64,000 nucleotides of DNA, taken from positions 124,001 through 188,000 of the forward strand of contig NZ_KZ826484.1 of assembly GCF_003205515.1 (NCBI RefSeq), in the 5' to 3' direction. Position numbers and translations under genes: made by a program. The notes below the pieces were generated by a model. The model was not told the origin of the DNA, searched no databases, and worked only from the letters and a program-made list of their open reading frames with translations. Numbering within the stretch: position 1 is the stretch's first letter; the number at the start of each line of letters is the position of its first letter. This document shows positions 38,035-46,248 of the stretch, one piece after another. The stretch is from Litorivita pollutaquae (GTDB taxonomy: Bacteria; Pseudomonadota; Alphaproteobacteria; Rhodobacterales; Rhodobacteraceae).

Positions 38035-38598
38035 TCACGATTGTTCAATTCGTTCTGAGAATTCTGCTAGCCGATCACAAAAGAGACGCTCTTCGTCCAA
38101 CTTTTTAGCCAACTTTACTTCTTGCTTTAAGTTTTCGAACGGGTACGAATATCCCAAAATTCCAGACGGCCACTCGTGATCACAATAGGTAAAATCTTGT
38201 AATAGGGCTTCCAACAATGCCTGCCGGTACTTTTGTGAAGTTGGAACTGCAAAATACGCAGTTTTCAGAAGCTCTACACGAGAGACAAATTCAATTCCGT
38301 CAAGGCGTCCCATGTAGTTTAGGAGGTTTTGGTAGCTCATGCCCATAAGAAAACAGCACTCTGGGTCCCTACGTTTGTATCCGTCGAGCAAGACGGGGAA
38401 GGCGATGAGGTCATAGATTTCATGTCTAACGCTCGATGCTCCATTTCTATCGACCGTTAGCAAGTTTGCATACGTCCATGCCTGCTTGTCCGCAAACGAT
38501 GACAGCGATTCTACAAAACGTAAGATAGATTTTCGCGCTTCAGCGCGAAGGCCGAGGCGTGCATATCTGATATATTCCTGATAATAACCTAGGGCCAT
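38035..38598 (-). CDS. Hypothetical helical protein, AT-richer than its neighbours
   Basis: A 187-residue protein I do not recognise. It appears almost all alpha-helical, opening with MALGYYQEYIRYARLGLRAE, with repeated aromatic/leucine spacing reminiscent of TPR- or HEAT-like solenoids, and a charged C-terminal helix (KLAKKLDEERLFCDRL). There is no signal peptide or catalytic motif that I can see. It lies 168 bp upstream of the 116-residue gene on the same strand, and both are AT-richer than the flanks. I find no clear Shine-Dalgarno, so the start is uncertain. Confidence 0.5.
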   Translation of the reverse strand: MALGYYQEYIRYARLGLRAEARKSILRFVESLSSFADKQAWTYANLLTVDRNGASSVRHEIYDLIAFPVLLDGYKRRDPECCFLMGMSYQNLLNYMGRLDGIEFVSRVELLKTAYFAVPTSQKYRQALLEALLQDFTYCDHEWPSGILGYSYPFENLKQEVKLAKKLDEERLFCDRLAEFSERIEQS

Positions 38599-38856
38599 AG
38601 GTTACCATCCGTTGCGACAGTCTGTTAGCAAGTCCTACAAATCTCTACAAGTTGGGTTGTGATACCGCTGCCAGACTGAGACGCGTATTTGCGCAGCCAG
38701 CCGATTATGAAGTCCACGACCATCACGGGGACCCGCATGGTGAACAGAATGCGTCGGAGCATCAGATAGAGAAAAGCCCCACAAGAATACCCCGCGAGGG
38801 TGTTGGTTGGCGCAAATGCCGCACTACTTTGTCAGGTTATGGCTCGATAGAGATGT

Positions 38857-39252
38857 TCATGCGCGCTTTACCGGCTTTTCCCCCACCGCGCCGCCCGCCG
38901 CTTTCCACCCGGAAAACCCGTCGGTGATGTGGCTGACGTTTGTTAATCCCATCTCTTGTGCGGCGCGGGCCGATAGGGCAGAGCGCCAACCAGAGGCGCA
39001 ATAGAAGATGAAATGATCGCCAGTCTGAAATTGCGGTTTGGCATAGGGGCTTTCGGGATCGATCCAGAATTCCAACATCCCGCGCGGGCAATGAAATGCA
39101 CCGGGGATCATGCCCTCACGCTCCAGTTCACGCGGGTCGCGCAGATCGACAAAGGTGACGCCTTGCGCCCCGTGGCGCGCCATCACTTCGGCGGCAGGGG
39201 CATGGGCGACAATCTCGTTGGCCTCAGCCACCATATCCTTGATCCGCTTCAT
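38857..39252 (-). CDS. Rhodanese-like sulfurtransferase
   Basis: A 131-residue single rhodanese domain. The catalytic cysteine is in FYCASGWRSA, with the CH2A-like VDLRDPRE and CH2B-like GFSGWKAAGG motifs. It likely carries persulfide sulfur in the cytoplasm; a donor role in sulfur transfer or detoxification cannot be told apart. The start at 39252 follows AAAGGAGCG. It is divergent from the 122-residue gene, 66 bp apart. Confidence 0.88.
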   Translation of the reverse strand: MKRIKDMVAEANEIVAHAPAAEVMARHGAQGVTFVDLRDPRELEREGMIPGAFHCPRGMLEFWIDPESPYAKPQFQTGDHFIFYCASGWRSALSARAAQEMGLTNVSHITDGFSGWKAAGGAVGEKPVKRA

Positions 39253-39318
39253 CTTGCGCTCCTTTGCTTGACTTCGTGCCTGCGCTCGCGCACCAAGCGG
39301 CCAGCGGAGGATCCTAAT

Positions 39319-39687
39319 ATGGTCGACGAAAAACCCAAAAAGCGCAATCGCCAACAGGTCTATACTTTGCTGGTCGAGATTGGCCGCAAGGACGGCGACG
39401 GGCTGCCCGAAGGGGCGACTGGCGCGGCGTTGATGGTCTATGCCTCTGGCATCGACGAGGCCGAAGCTGTGCGCGAAACCGTTGCGATCCTTAAGCAAGC
39501 CGATACCGCGCCGCTGGATGTGACCGGATATGGCACGTTGGATGAGCGGCTCGCGGAAGGTCACGATATCTCCGACGAAGAGCGCGCCTTGATGGGCCGT
39601 GCTTTGGCGGAAAATTCGGTGATCGTGGCACAGATGACGCCGTTTTTTGAGGATACCCCGCGTGCCGAAGGTGGCGCGTTGCATTGA
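39319..39687 (+). CDS. Hypothetical cytoplasmic protein
   Basis: A 122-residue acidic protein without signal or membrane segment. The basic start MVDEKPKKRNRQQVYTLLVE leads to ALMVYASGIDEAEAVRETVA, then a stretch around VTGYGTLDERLAEG. GCGGAGGATCC before ATG 39319 is a good ribosome-binding site. I do not recognise the family, though such short proteins beside a rhodanese gene seem familiar in Rhodobacteraceae. Function unknown. Confidence 0.68.
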   Translation: MVDEKPKKRNRQQVYTLLVEIGRKDGDGLPEGATGAALMVYASGIDEAEAVRETVAILKQADTAPLDVTGYGTLDERLAEGHDISDEERALMGRALAENSVIVAQMTPFFEDTPRAEGGALH

Positions 39688-39727
39688 GATCGCAGCTACG
39701 ATCGCAATAGAATCAAGGACGAAGCGC

Positions 39728-39744
39728 CGGCACAGATGACGCAA
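39728..39744 (+). promoter_or_regulatory. Possible sigma-54 promoter upstream of the nirB leader
   Basis: CGGCAC-N7-GCAAG has the required GG-N10-GC spacing (GG 39729-39730, GC 39741-39742) and a perfect GGCAC -24 element; the -12 element reads ACGCA instead of TTGCA. An alternative sigma-70 -10 hexamer TATAAT lies at 39804-39809 but without a convincing -35. Confidence 0.35.
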
Positions 39745-39932
39745 GGACAGCCTCGCCCGTTATATTGTGCTTAGAATTTGGTGAGGGCCACACCACATCC
39801 GCCTATAATTTAATCAAACTTGGCTTGGCCGCGTTTTGCCGATGCTGCAGTGCAACAAAGGTGTTGCGGCATGGTGGAAGCTGCCTAATGCTGATTTTAA
39901 CGGGGCCGGTTGGCAGACGCCAATGCCCCTCG

Positions 39933-39998
39933 ATACCGCAATGGCGCGGTATATTTCCGAATACATGCCCCTGATGGGCCTTGCAGCAACGGCGCTGC
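39933..39998 (+). promoter_or_regulatory. ANTAR-type dual-hairpin leader of nirBD
   Basis: Two hairpins with 6-nt loops stand in tandem in the 438-bp gap before nirB. P1 has a 7-bp stem (39933-39939 with 39946-39952) and loop AATGGC. P2 has a stem of at least 5 bp (39983-39987 with 39994-39998) and loop AACGGC. Both loops carry A at position 1 and G at position 4, the signature of RNAs bound by ANTAR-domain antiterminators such as NasT. A third hairpin follows at 40008-40023 but without a T-run, so the terminator part is not proven. Nitrate/nitrite-responsive antitermination is the inference. Confidence 0.6.
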
Positions 39999-40125
39999 GA
40001 TTTCGCTGACCGCATTCGCGGTTCGGGAGACCGTAAGTTGTGCCCAATTGCACCCCACGTCTTCCATTTGATTTCGCTGCTGCGCCGGAGAGGTCCGGTT
40101 TGCACCCCCGACCCCGGAGATTGAA

Positions 40126-42582
40126 ATGACCCAAGAAAAACAACGCCTTGTGATCGTCGGTAACGGCATGGCCCCTGGCCGGATGCTCGAAGAATTGTTT
40201 GATCGCGCGCCCGATGTGTACGATGTGACGATTTTTAACGCCGAGCCGCGCGTGAATTATGACCGGATCATGCTTTCGCCGGTTCTGTCGGGCGAGAAGA
40301 CCTTTGAAGACATCGTGATTCATGACGATGCCTGGTATGCGGAGCGCGGCGTCACCCTGCATCGCGGCGAGAAGGTCGCCAAGATCGACCGCGCGGCCAA
40401 GATGGTGACCTCCGAGGGCGGGCTTGCCGCGTCTTACGACAAACTTGTGATCGCAACGGGGTCTTCGCCCTTTATCATTCCGGTGCCGGGGCACCAGTTG
40501 CCCGGCGTTCTGGCCTACCGCGATCTCGATGATGTGGACGGGATGCTGGGCGCCTGCGCCAAGGGCGGACGCGCGGTGGTCATCGGCGGTGGTTTGTTGG
40601 GTTTGGAGGCCGCAGCGGGCCTCAAGGCGCAGGGCATGGACGTGACGGTGTTGCACCTGATGCCAACCCTGATGGAGCGTCAATTGGATGCGGCGGCGGG
40701 CTATCTTTTGCAACGTGAATTGGAAAGCCGCGGCATTGATGTGCGTTGCGGTGCCAACACCAAAGCGATCCACGGCGAAACCTGCGTCGAAGCGGTCGAA
40801 TTGGAAGACGGCACGATGATTGATGCCTCTTTGGTGGTCATGGCCGTGGGCATCCGCCCAAGCGCCGATTTGGCCAAAGAGGCGGGGCTTGAGATCGGGC
40901 GCGGGATCGTGACCGATGCGACGCTGCGCACCTCCGACCCTGACGTGTTTTCCGTCGGTGAATGCACCGAGGTTGATGGCCGGGTTTATGGGCTTGTTGC
41001 GCCGCTCTACACCATGGCAAAGGTCGCGGCCGAGCATTTGACCGGCCCCTCCGAGGCTGCATTCAAACATGCCGAGACCCCGACCAAATTGAAGGTCACG
41101 GGAATCAATCTTTATTCCGTCGGCGAATTTGGCGACGCTGAAGGCACCGAAGACGTGGTTTTGCGCGATGCGATGCGCGGCACATACAAGCGTGTGATTC
41201 TCAAGGATAACAAGGTGATCGGCGCGGTGCTATACGGCGATGTGGCCGATGGCATGTGGTATAACGAGATGCTGAAATCCGGCGAGGATGTCTCGGAATT
41301 CCGCGACACGCTGATCTTTGGCCAAGCCTATCAAGGCGGCGGCGGGGCGGACCCCTTGGCGATTGTCGCCAATCTGGCCGATGATGCGGAAATCTGCGGT
41401 TGTAACGGGATTTGCAAAGGCGACATCGTCAATGCGATCACGGAAAAGGGTTTGGCTTCGTTGGATGGCGTGCGCGCTCATACCAAGGCGTCGGCCTCTT
41501 GCGGGACGTGCACGGGATTGGTCGAAGACCTGATGACCCTGACGCTCGGCGATGATTTTGCGGCGGGGGCTCCGGCGGGCATGTGCGGATGCACCACCCA
41601 TAGCCACGGCGATGTGCGCCGGTTGATCAAAGCCAAAGAATTGAAATCCATCCCCGAAGTAATCCAGGAATTGGAATGGACAACGCCGGAAGGCTGCGCC
41701 AAATGCCGCCCTGCGCTAAACTACTATCTGGTTAGCGATTGGCCCGGTGAATATGTCGATGACATGCAGTCGCGGTTCATCAACGAGCGCGTGCATGCGA
41801 ACATCCAAAAAGACGGCACCTATAGCGTTGTGCCGCGGATGTTCGGCGGCATCACCACGCCGGATGAATTGCGCGCCATTGCCGATGTGGCCGATAAATT
41901 CGAAATTCCCACGGTCAAAGTCACCGGCGGTCAACGGATCGATTTGCTCGGCGTGAAGAAAGAAGACTTGATCCCGGTTTGGGATGACCTGAACAAAGCC
42001 GGGATGATTTCCGGCGCGGCTTACGCCAAGGGTCTGCGCACGGTGAAAACCTGCGTCGGGTCGGATTGGTGCCGGTTCGGGACGCAAGACAGCACCGGTT
42101 TGGGCATCAAGCTTGAACAACTGTTGTGGGGCGCTTGGTCGCCTGCAAAACTCAAACTGGCGGTGTCCGGTTGCCCGCGCAATTGCTCGGAAAGCACCTG
42201 CAAGGACATTGGTATCATCTGCGTCGATAGCGGGTATGAGATCCTGTATGGCGGCGCGGCGGGGCTGCACATCCAAGGCACGACCATGCTCGGCAAAGTG
42301 CCCACAGAACAGGATGTTTTGGAAACCGTTGGCGCGCTTACGCAATATTACCGCGAGACCGGGTATTACCTTGAACGGATCTACAAATGGGCCGACCGGA
42401 TCGGATATGATCACATTAAATCAGTGATTTACGACGATCTGGAACAGCGCGCAGCCTATTTTGACCGCTTCATTTTCTCGCAAAAATTCGCACAAATCGA
42501 CCCATGGGCCGAACGGGTGGCCGGCGCCGAAGCGCATGAATTTGCCCCCCTGGCCGATCTGACGCTGGAGGCAGCAGAATGA
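40126..42582 (+). CDS. nirB: Assimilatory nitrite reductase [NAD(P)H], large subunit
   Basis: An 818-residue NirB that reduces nitrite to ammonium. It has an N-terminal FAD/NAD(P)H domain (RLVIVGNGMAPG; VVIGGGLLGLE), two BFD-like [2Fe-2S] segments (CGCNGICKGD with CGTCTG near 425-465, then MCGC with CAKC), and the sulfite/nitrite reductase ferredoxin-like and siroheme domains. The 4Fe-4S/siroheme cysteines are C643 and C649 in CVGSDWC and C683 and C687 in CPRNC. CCGGAGA precedes the ATG. nirD overlaps its end by 4 bp. Confidence 0.97.
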   Translation: MTQEKQRLVIVGNGMAPGRMLEELFDRAPDVYDVTIFNAEPRVNYDRIMLSPVLSGEKTFEDIVIHDDAWYAERGVTLHRGEKVAKIDRAAKMVTSEGGLAASYDKLVIATGSSPFIIPVPGHQLPGVLAYRDLDDVDGMLGACAKGGRAVVIGGGLLGLEAAAGLKAQGMDVTVLHLMPTLMERQLDAAAGYLLQRELESRGIDVRCGANTKAIHGETCVEAVELEDGTMIDASLVVMAVGIRPSADLAKEAGLEIGRGIVTDATLRTSDPDVFSVGECTEVDGRVYGLVAPLYTMAKVAAEHLTGPSEAAFKHAETPTKLKVTGINLYSVGEFGDAEGTEDVVLRDAMRGTYKRVILKDNKVIGAVLYGDVADGMWYNEMLKSGEDVSEFRDTLIFGQAYQGGGGADPLAIVANLADDAEICGCNGICKGDIVNAITEKGLASLDGVRAHTKASASCGTCTGLVEDLMTLTLGDDFAAGAPAGMCGCTTHSHGDVRRLIKAKELKSIPEVIQELEWTTPEGCAKCRPALNYYLVSDWPGEYVDDMQSRFINERVHANIQKDGTYSVVPRMFGGITTPDELRAIADVADKFEIPTVKVTGGQRIDLLGVKKEDLIPVWDDLNKAGMISGAAYAKGLRTVKTCVGSDWCRFGTQDSTGLGIKLEQLLWGAWSPAKLKLAVSGCPRNCSESTCKDIGIICVDSGYEILYGGAAGLHIQGTTMLGKVPTEQDVLETVGALTQYYRETGYYLERIYKWADRIGYDHIKSVIYDDLEQRAAYFDRFIFSQKFAQIDPWAERVAGAEAHEFAPLADLTLEAAE

Positions 42583-42911
42583 ACATCCAAGTATCCGCAG
42601 ACGCCGTGCAATGGACTCTTGTCGGGGCCGTGACCGACATTCCGCGCCAAGGTGCACGCTGCGTTAAACGCGGCGATATGACTGTCGCCGTGTTTCGCAC
42701 ATCGGACGACCGCGTGTTCGCGCTCGAAGACAAATGCCCGCATAAGAACGGGCCGCTCAGTCAGGGGATCGTGCATGACGGATGCGTTACATGCCCCCTG
42801 CACAATTGGGTGATCTCGCTGGAAACCGGCTCAGCCCAAGGTGCCGATGAAGGGCAGACCGCCAGCTTTCCCGTCAAAGTCGAAGACGGCCGCATCTATC
42901 TCTCTCTTTAG
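42579..42911 (+). CDS. nirD: Nitrite reductase small subunit NirD (Rieske type)
   Basis: A 110-residue NirD with intact Rieske [2Fe-2S] ligands: C-P-H in DKCPHKNGPLS and C-P-L-H in VTCPLHNW. Some NirD proteins, such as that of E. coli, lack these ligands; here the cluster should be present. It partners NirB. The ATGA overlap with nirB shows translational coupling. Confidence 0.93.
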   Translation: MNIQVSADAVQWTLVGAVTDIPRQGARCVKRGDMTVAVFRTSDDRVFALEDKCPHKNGPLSQGIVHDGCVTCPLHNWVISLETGSAQGADEGQTASFPVKVEDGRIYLSL

Positions 42912-42951
42912 CAGAGCGCCCGAAAGGGCACAGTGAAGAAAGGCAATACAC

Positions 42952-43791
42952 ATGTCCTATATCCAACCTGCCGAGTTCGCATCGAAAATGGTCGATGCCG
43001 GAGAATCCAAGATTTTCATGGCCACCAAGGATACGCTGATCCGCGCCTATATGGCCGGTGCGATCCTTGCATTGGCGGCTGCATTTGCGGTGACCATCGC
43101 GGTGAACACCGGCAACTTTCTTGTGGCGTCCCTGTTGTTCCCTGTCGGGTTCTGCACGCTTTATCTTTTGGGGTTTGACCTGCTGACCGGTGTGTTCACG
43201 CTTGCACCCTTGGCGGTGATCGCCAAACGTCCGGGGTGCACTTGGCCCGGTGTCTTCCGCAATTGGGGGTTGGTATTCGTTGGTAACTTTGCCGGTGCCT
43301 TGACCACGGCGGTGATGATGGCGATCATTTTCACCATGGGCTTTAGCCAAGAACCAAACGCCGTGGGGCAAAGGATCGGACAGATCGGCGAAGCGCGCAC
43401 CTTGGGTTATGCCGAAGCGGGCGGCGCGGGGATGTTGACGGTTTTTGTGCGGGCTGTGATGTGCAACTGGATGGTGTCAACCGGCGTTGTCGCGGCGATG
43501 ATGTCATCGTCGGTGTCGGGCAAGATCATGGCCATGTGGATGCCGATCATTGTCTTCTTCTACCTCGGGTTTGAACATTCGATCGTCAATATGTTCCTCT
43601 TCCCCTCGGGCATCATGCTGGGCGGTGAATTCACATGGGTCGACTATTTCGCCTATAATGAAATCCCTGTTGTTTTGGGCAATCTCGTGGGCGGCCTGAC
43701 CTTTGTTGGCGGCATGATCTACGCCACCCATTTCAAGGAATCCCCTAAGCGTAAGCCGATCAAGGACGCCTCGACCGTCGCAGCCGAGTAA
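42952..43791 (+). CDS. Formate/nitrite transporter family channel (NirC-like)
   Basis: A 279-residue FNT-family pentameric channel with six membrane segments. Hallmarks are GFDLLTGVF, the second half-helix RAVMCNWMV, and the central histidine in GFEHSIVNM. In this context it should move nitrite across the inner membrane, importing the NirBD substrate. It follows nirD by 40 bp and ends at a terminator, so nirB-nirD-fnt is one unit. Confidence 0.94.
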   Translation: MSYIQPAEFASKMVDAGESKIFMATKDTLIRAYMAGAILALAAAFAVTIAVNTGNFLVASLLFPVGFCTLYLLGFDLLTGVFTLAPLAVIAKRPGCTWPGVFRNWGLVFVGNFAGALTTAVMMAIIFTMGFSQEPNAVGQRIGQIGEARTLGYAEAGGAGMLTVFVRAVMCNWMVSTGVVAAMMSSSVSGKIMAMWMPIIVFFYLGFEHSIVNMFLFPSGIMLGGEFTWVDYFAYNEIPVVLGNLVGGLTFVGGMIYATHFKESPKRKPIKDASTVAAE

Positions 43792-43800
43792 ATCATGAAG

Positions 43801-43838
43801 AAGGCCCGGCCATGGGTTTGGTCGGGCCTTGTTTGTTT
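43801..43838 (+). terminator. Rho-independent terminator after the FNT channel gene
   Basis: A 12-bp stem with one G-U pair (43801-43812 with 43819-43830) and a 6-nt loop, followed by GTTTGTTT, just after the FNT stop. Any transcription of the kinase gene must read through it or start after it. Confidence 0.8.
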
Positions 43839-43863
43839 GAATTTCGTTTGATCAGGACGCCCA

Positions 43864-45633
43864 ATGCCCGAGGATGCCGTGACGATCTCGCCGACCGCGA
43901 CCGCCTTGCAGGGGGACAAACCATCCGGCTTGCAGTTGAGCATTGGACAATTTTCGAGCGCGGGCGTTAAAGCCGAAAACCAAGATGTCTTAGGGGCGAC
44001 CATTCCCCACGGCACGGCGCTGACCCTCAAGGGGGCGGCCTTTGCCATTGCGGATGGGATCAGTTCCAGCCGTGTCAGCCGCGAAGCCGCCGAAGTCGCG
44101 GTACAGGGGGTGATGGGGGATTATTATTGCACCTCCGACGCTTGGTCTGTGAAAACCGCCGCCACGCAGGTGATCAGTGCCAGCAATGCGTGGCTACATG
44201 CGCAAAACCGCCGCGCCCATCTTGAAGAGATCGACCACGGGCGGGTTTGCACGCTGTCGGCTCTTATTTTGAAAAACCATACCGCGCATCTGTTCCACAT
44301 TGGTGACAGCCGGATTGCACGTTTAGCCGGAAGATCGTTGGAACCTTTGACCGAACCCCATCGCGTGGTGATCTCGCCCGGGCAAAGTTACCTCGGGCGC
44401 GCGATGGGCGCTGAAGCACGGGTCGAAATCGACTACCGCGACTTGCCGTTGGCCTTGGGCGATGTGTTTGTGATGACCACCGATGGGGTGCATGAACATC
44501 TCACAGACAAAGATATCGCGGCATTTCTGGCCGCGCAGGGGGATCTTGATCTTGTCGCGCGCCGGATTGGCGAGGCGGCTTTGAGCGCCGGAAGCGATGA
44601 CAATCTGACGGTACAGATCATCCGCGTTGACGGATTGCCCGAACGCGATGCGGGGGTTTTGGAGGGGGCGGATCAATTGCCAATTCCGCCTTTGCCCATG
44701 GATGGCGATGTGATCGACGGGTTTCGTATTTTGCGCCCGATCCACAGCAACGCGCGCAGCCATATCTACCTTGCTGTCGCCCCCGGCGGCGATCAGGTGG
44801 CGTTGAAAATTCCGTCGATGGATTTGCGCGAGGATCCGCAATATCTGCGCCGTTTCGTCATGGAGGAATGGATCGCCCGGCGAATAGACAGCCCGCATGT
44901 CTTGCGCGCCGCCCCGGCGCCAGAGACGCGCAGCGCGCTTTATGTGGTGACGGAATATGTCGAAGGTCAGACCCTTCGCCAATGGATGACGGATCATCCT
45001 GAACCGGATTTAGAGCGGGTGCGCGATATCCTGGAGCAGGTGGTGCGCGGTCTGCGGGCCTTTCATCGTCGCGAGATGTTGCATCAGGATTTGCGCCCCG
45101 AGAATATCATGATCGACACTGCCGGCACGGTGCGGATCATTGATTTCGGGTCAACTTATGTCTCTGGCGTGCAAGAGGCGATGCTTGATCCAGACACGGC
45201 GATTTTGGGAACAATGCAATATACCGCGCCGGAATATTTTGCCGGCGAGCCCGTGAATTGGCGCGCGGATTTGTTTTCGCTCGGGGTGATCGGATACGAG
45301 ATGCTGACAGGGCGTCTGCCCTATGGGCGCGATGTGTCCAAAGTGCGCGCGCGGCGCGATCAAATGCGGCTCAAATACGCGTCGGCGCGCGGCGGGGAGC
45401 GGCCCGTGCCCTATTGGATAGATGCCGCATTGCGCCGTGCGGTGCATCCCGATCCGATGCGGCGCTATCCGGTTTTGTCGGAGTTTATCGCCGATCTGCG
45501 CCGCCCCGGCGATGCCGCCCGCGCCGAACGTCATGTGCCGTTGGCGGAACGCGATCCGGTGCGATTTTGGAAAACTCTATCGGGGCTTTTGGCGATTTTG
45601 TCATTGGCTCTGGGATTGCAACTTTTGAAATGA
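43864..45633 (+). CDS. Fused PP2C phosphatase / Ser-Thr kinase, C-terminally membrane-anchored
   Basis: A 589-residue protein combining two opposing activities. Residues about 25-255 are a PP2C phosphatase with metal acids D41 (AENQD), D64 (AIADG), D207 (TTDG) and D245 (SDDN), plus HIGDSRIARL. Residues about 285-550 form a protein kinase with K315 (VALKI), H-Q-D at 407-409 (DLRPEN) and D427 (DFG). The glycine-rich loop is degenerate and the HRD Arg is Gln. A single hydrophobic tail (about 570-588) anchors it with the enzymes in the cytoplasm. Lying between the nitrite channel and cyanase, it probably controls nitrogen uptake or assimilation. Similar fusions occur near nir/nas genes elsewhere. 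Confidence 0.9.
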   Translation: MPEDAVTISPTATALQGDKPSGLQLSIGQFSSAGVKAENQDVLGATIPHGTALTLKGAAFAIADGISSSRVSREAAEVAVQGVMGDYYCTSDAWSVKTAATQVISASNAWLHAQNRRAHLEEIDHGRVCTLSALILKNHTAHLFHIGDSRIARLAGRSLEPLTEPHRVVISPGQSYLGRAMGAEARVEIDYRDLPLALGDVFVMTTDGVHEHLTDKDIAAFLAAQGDLDLVARRIGEAALSAGSDDNLTVQIIRVDGLPERDAGVLEGADQLPIPPLPMDGDVIDGFRILRPIHSNARSHIYLAVAPGGDQVALKIPSMDLREDPQYLRRFVMEEWIARRIDSPHVLRAAPAPETRSALYVVTEYVEGQTLRQWMTDHPEPDLERVRDILEQVVRGLRAFHRREMLHQDLRPENIMIDTAGTVRIIDFGSTYVSGVQEAMLDPDTAILGTMQYTAPEYFAGEPVNWRADLFSLGVIGYEMLTGRLPYGRDVSKVRARRDQMRLKYASARGGERPVPYWIDAALRRAVHPDPMRRYPVLSEFIADLRRPGDAARAERHVPLAERDPVRFWKTLSGLLAILSLALGLQLLK

Positions 45634-45700
45634 CCCTGACGAAAAGAGAGACCAACAAGGCCCGAAAAGAGGCCGAATTTGCCAATAGAAAGGAAAAAAC

Positions 45701-46150
45701 ATGGATGTATTGACCCGCGAGGATGTGACTGCCTTGATCATTTCCGCCAAGAAACAGGCCGGATTGACATGGGAGGGGATCGCCGAAACCATCGGCATGT
45801 CGCCGGTTTGGACCCATTCGGCGGCTATGGGGATGAACGCGATGCCGGCCGATAAGGCCGCTGCATTGGTCGCGGCGCTTGGTTTGCCACAAGAGGCGCA
45901 GGGGCTTCTTGAAGACAGCCCGACAAAGGTTTGGGAGCAAACCGTGCCGACCGATCCGTGTATTTACCGGCTCTATGAAATCGTGGGTGTTTACGGCCCG
46001 ACGATCAAAGCCTTGATCCATGAGAAATTTGGCGATGGCATCATGTCCGCCATTGATTTTGACATGCAGCTGACGCGCGTGGAACATCCCAAAGGTGACC
46101 GCGTCAAAATTGAAATGTCCGGCAAATACCTTGGCTACAACAGCTGGTAA
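45701..46150 (+). CDS. cynS: Cyanate hydratase (cyanase)
   Basis: A 149-residue cyanase that converts cyanate and bicarbonate to ammonium and carbon dioxide. The catalytic residues R90, E93 and S116 have exactly the E. coli spacing (R96, E99, S122), within IYRLYEIVGVYG and GDGIMSAIDFD. The N-terminal helix-turn-helix-like domain is present. No cynA-type transporter lies beside it; its position after nirBD fits a shared nitrogen-scavenging regulon. AAAGGAAA precedes the start. Confidence 0.95.
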   Translation: MDVLTREDVTALIISAKKQAGLTWEGIAETIGMSPVWTHSAAMGMNAMPADKAAALVAALGLPQEAQGLLEDSPTKVWEQTVPTDPCIYRLYEIVGVYGPTIKALIHEKFGDGIMSAIDFDMQLTRVEHPKGDRVKIEMSGKYLGYNSW

Positions 46151-46248
46151 CCGCATCCGTGCTTATCCTCTTCGCACGGTTTGTCCGTTCGCTGCGACCA
46201 TTTCAGTTTCTGGTCGCGGCGGGCGGGCTTTGATTGTATCGAAGGGGG

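Noticed and set aside
38625-38762. 45-codon minus-strand frame with a hydrophobic stretch
   Set aside because: No ribosome-binding site, not recognised, and the frame is open upstream without a start; could be a remnant but cannot be supported.
39941-40009. 22-codon frame starting at ATG 39941 as a possible leader peptide of nirB
   Set aside because: Its codons are fully explained by the hairpin structures, and no Shine-Dalgarno precedes it.
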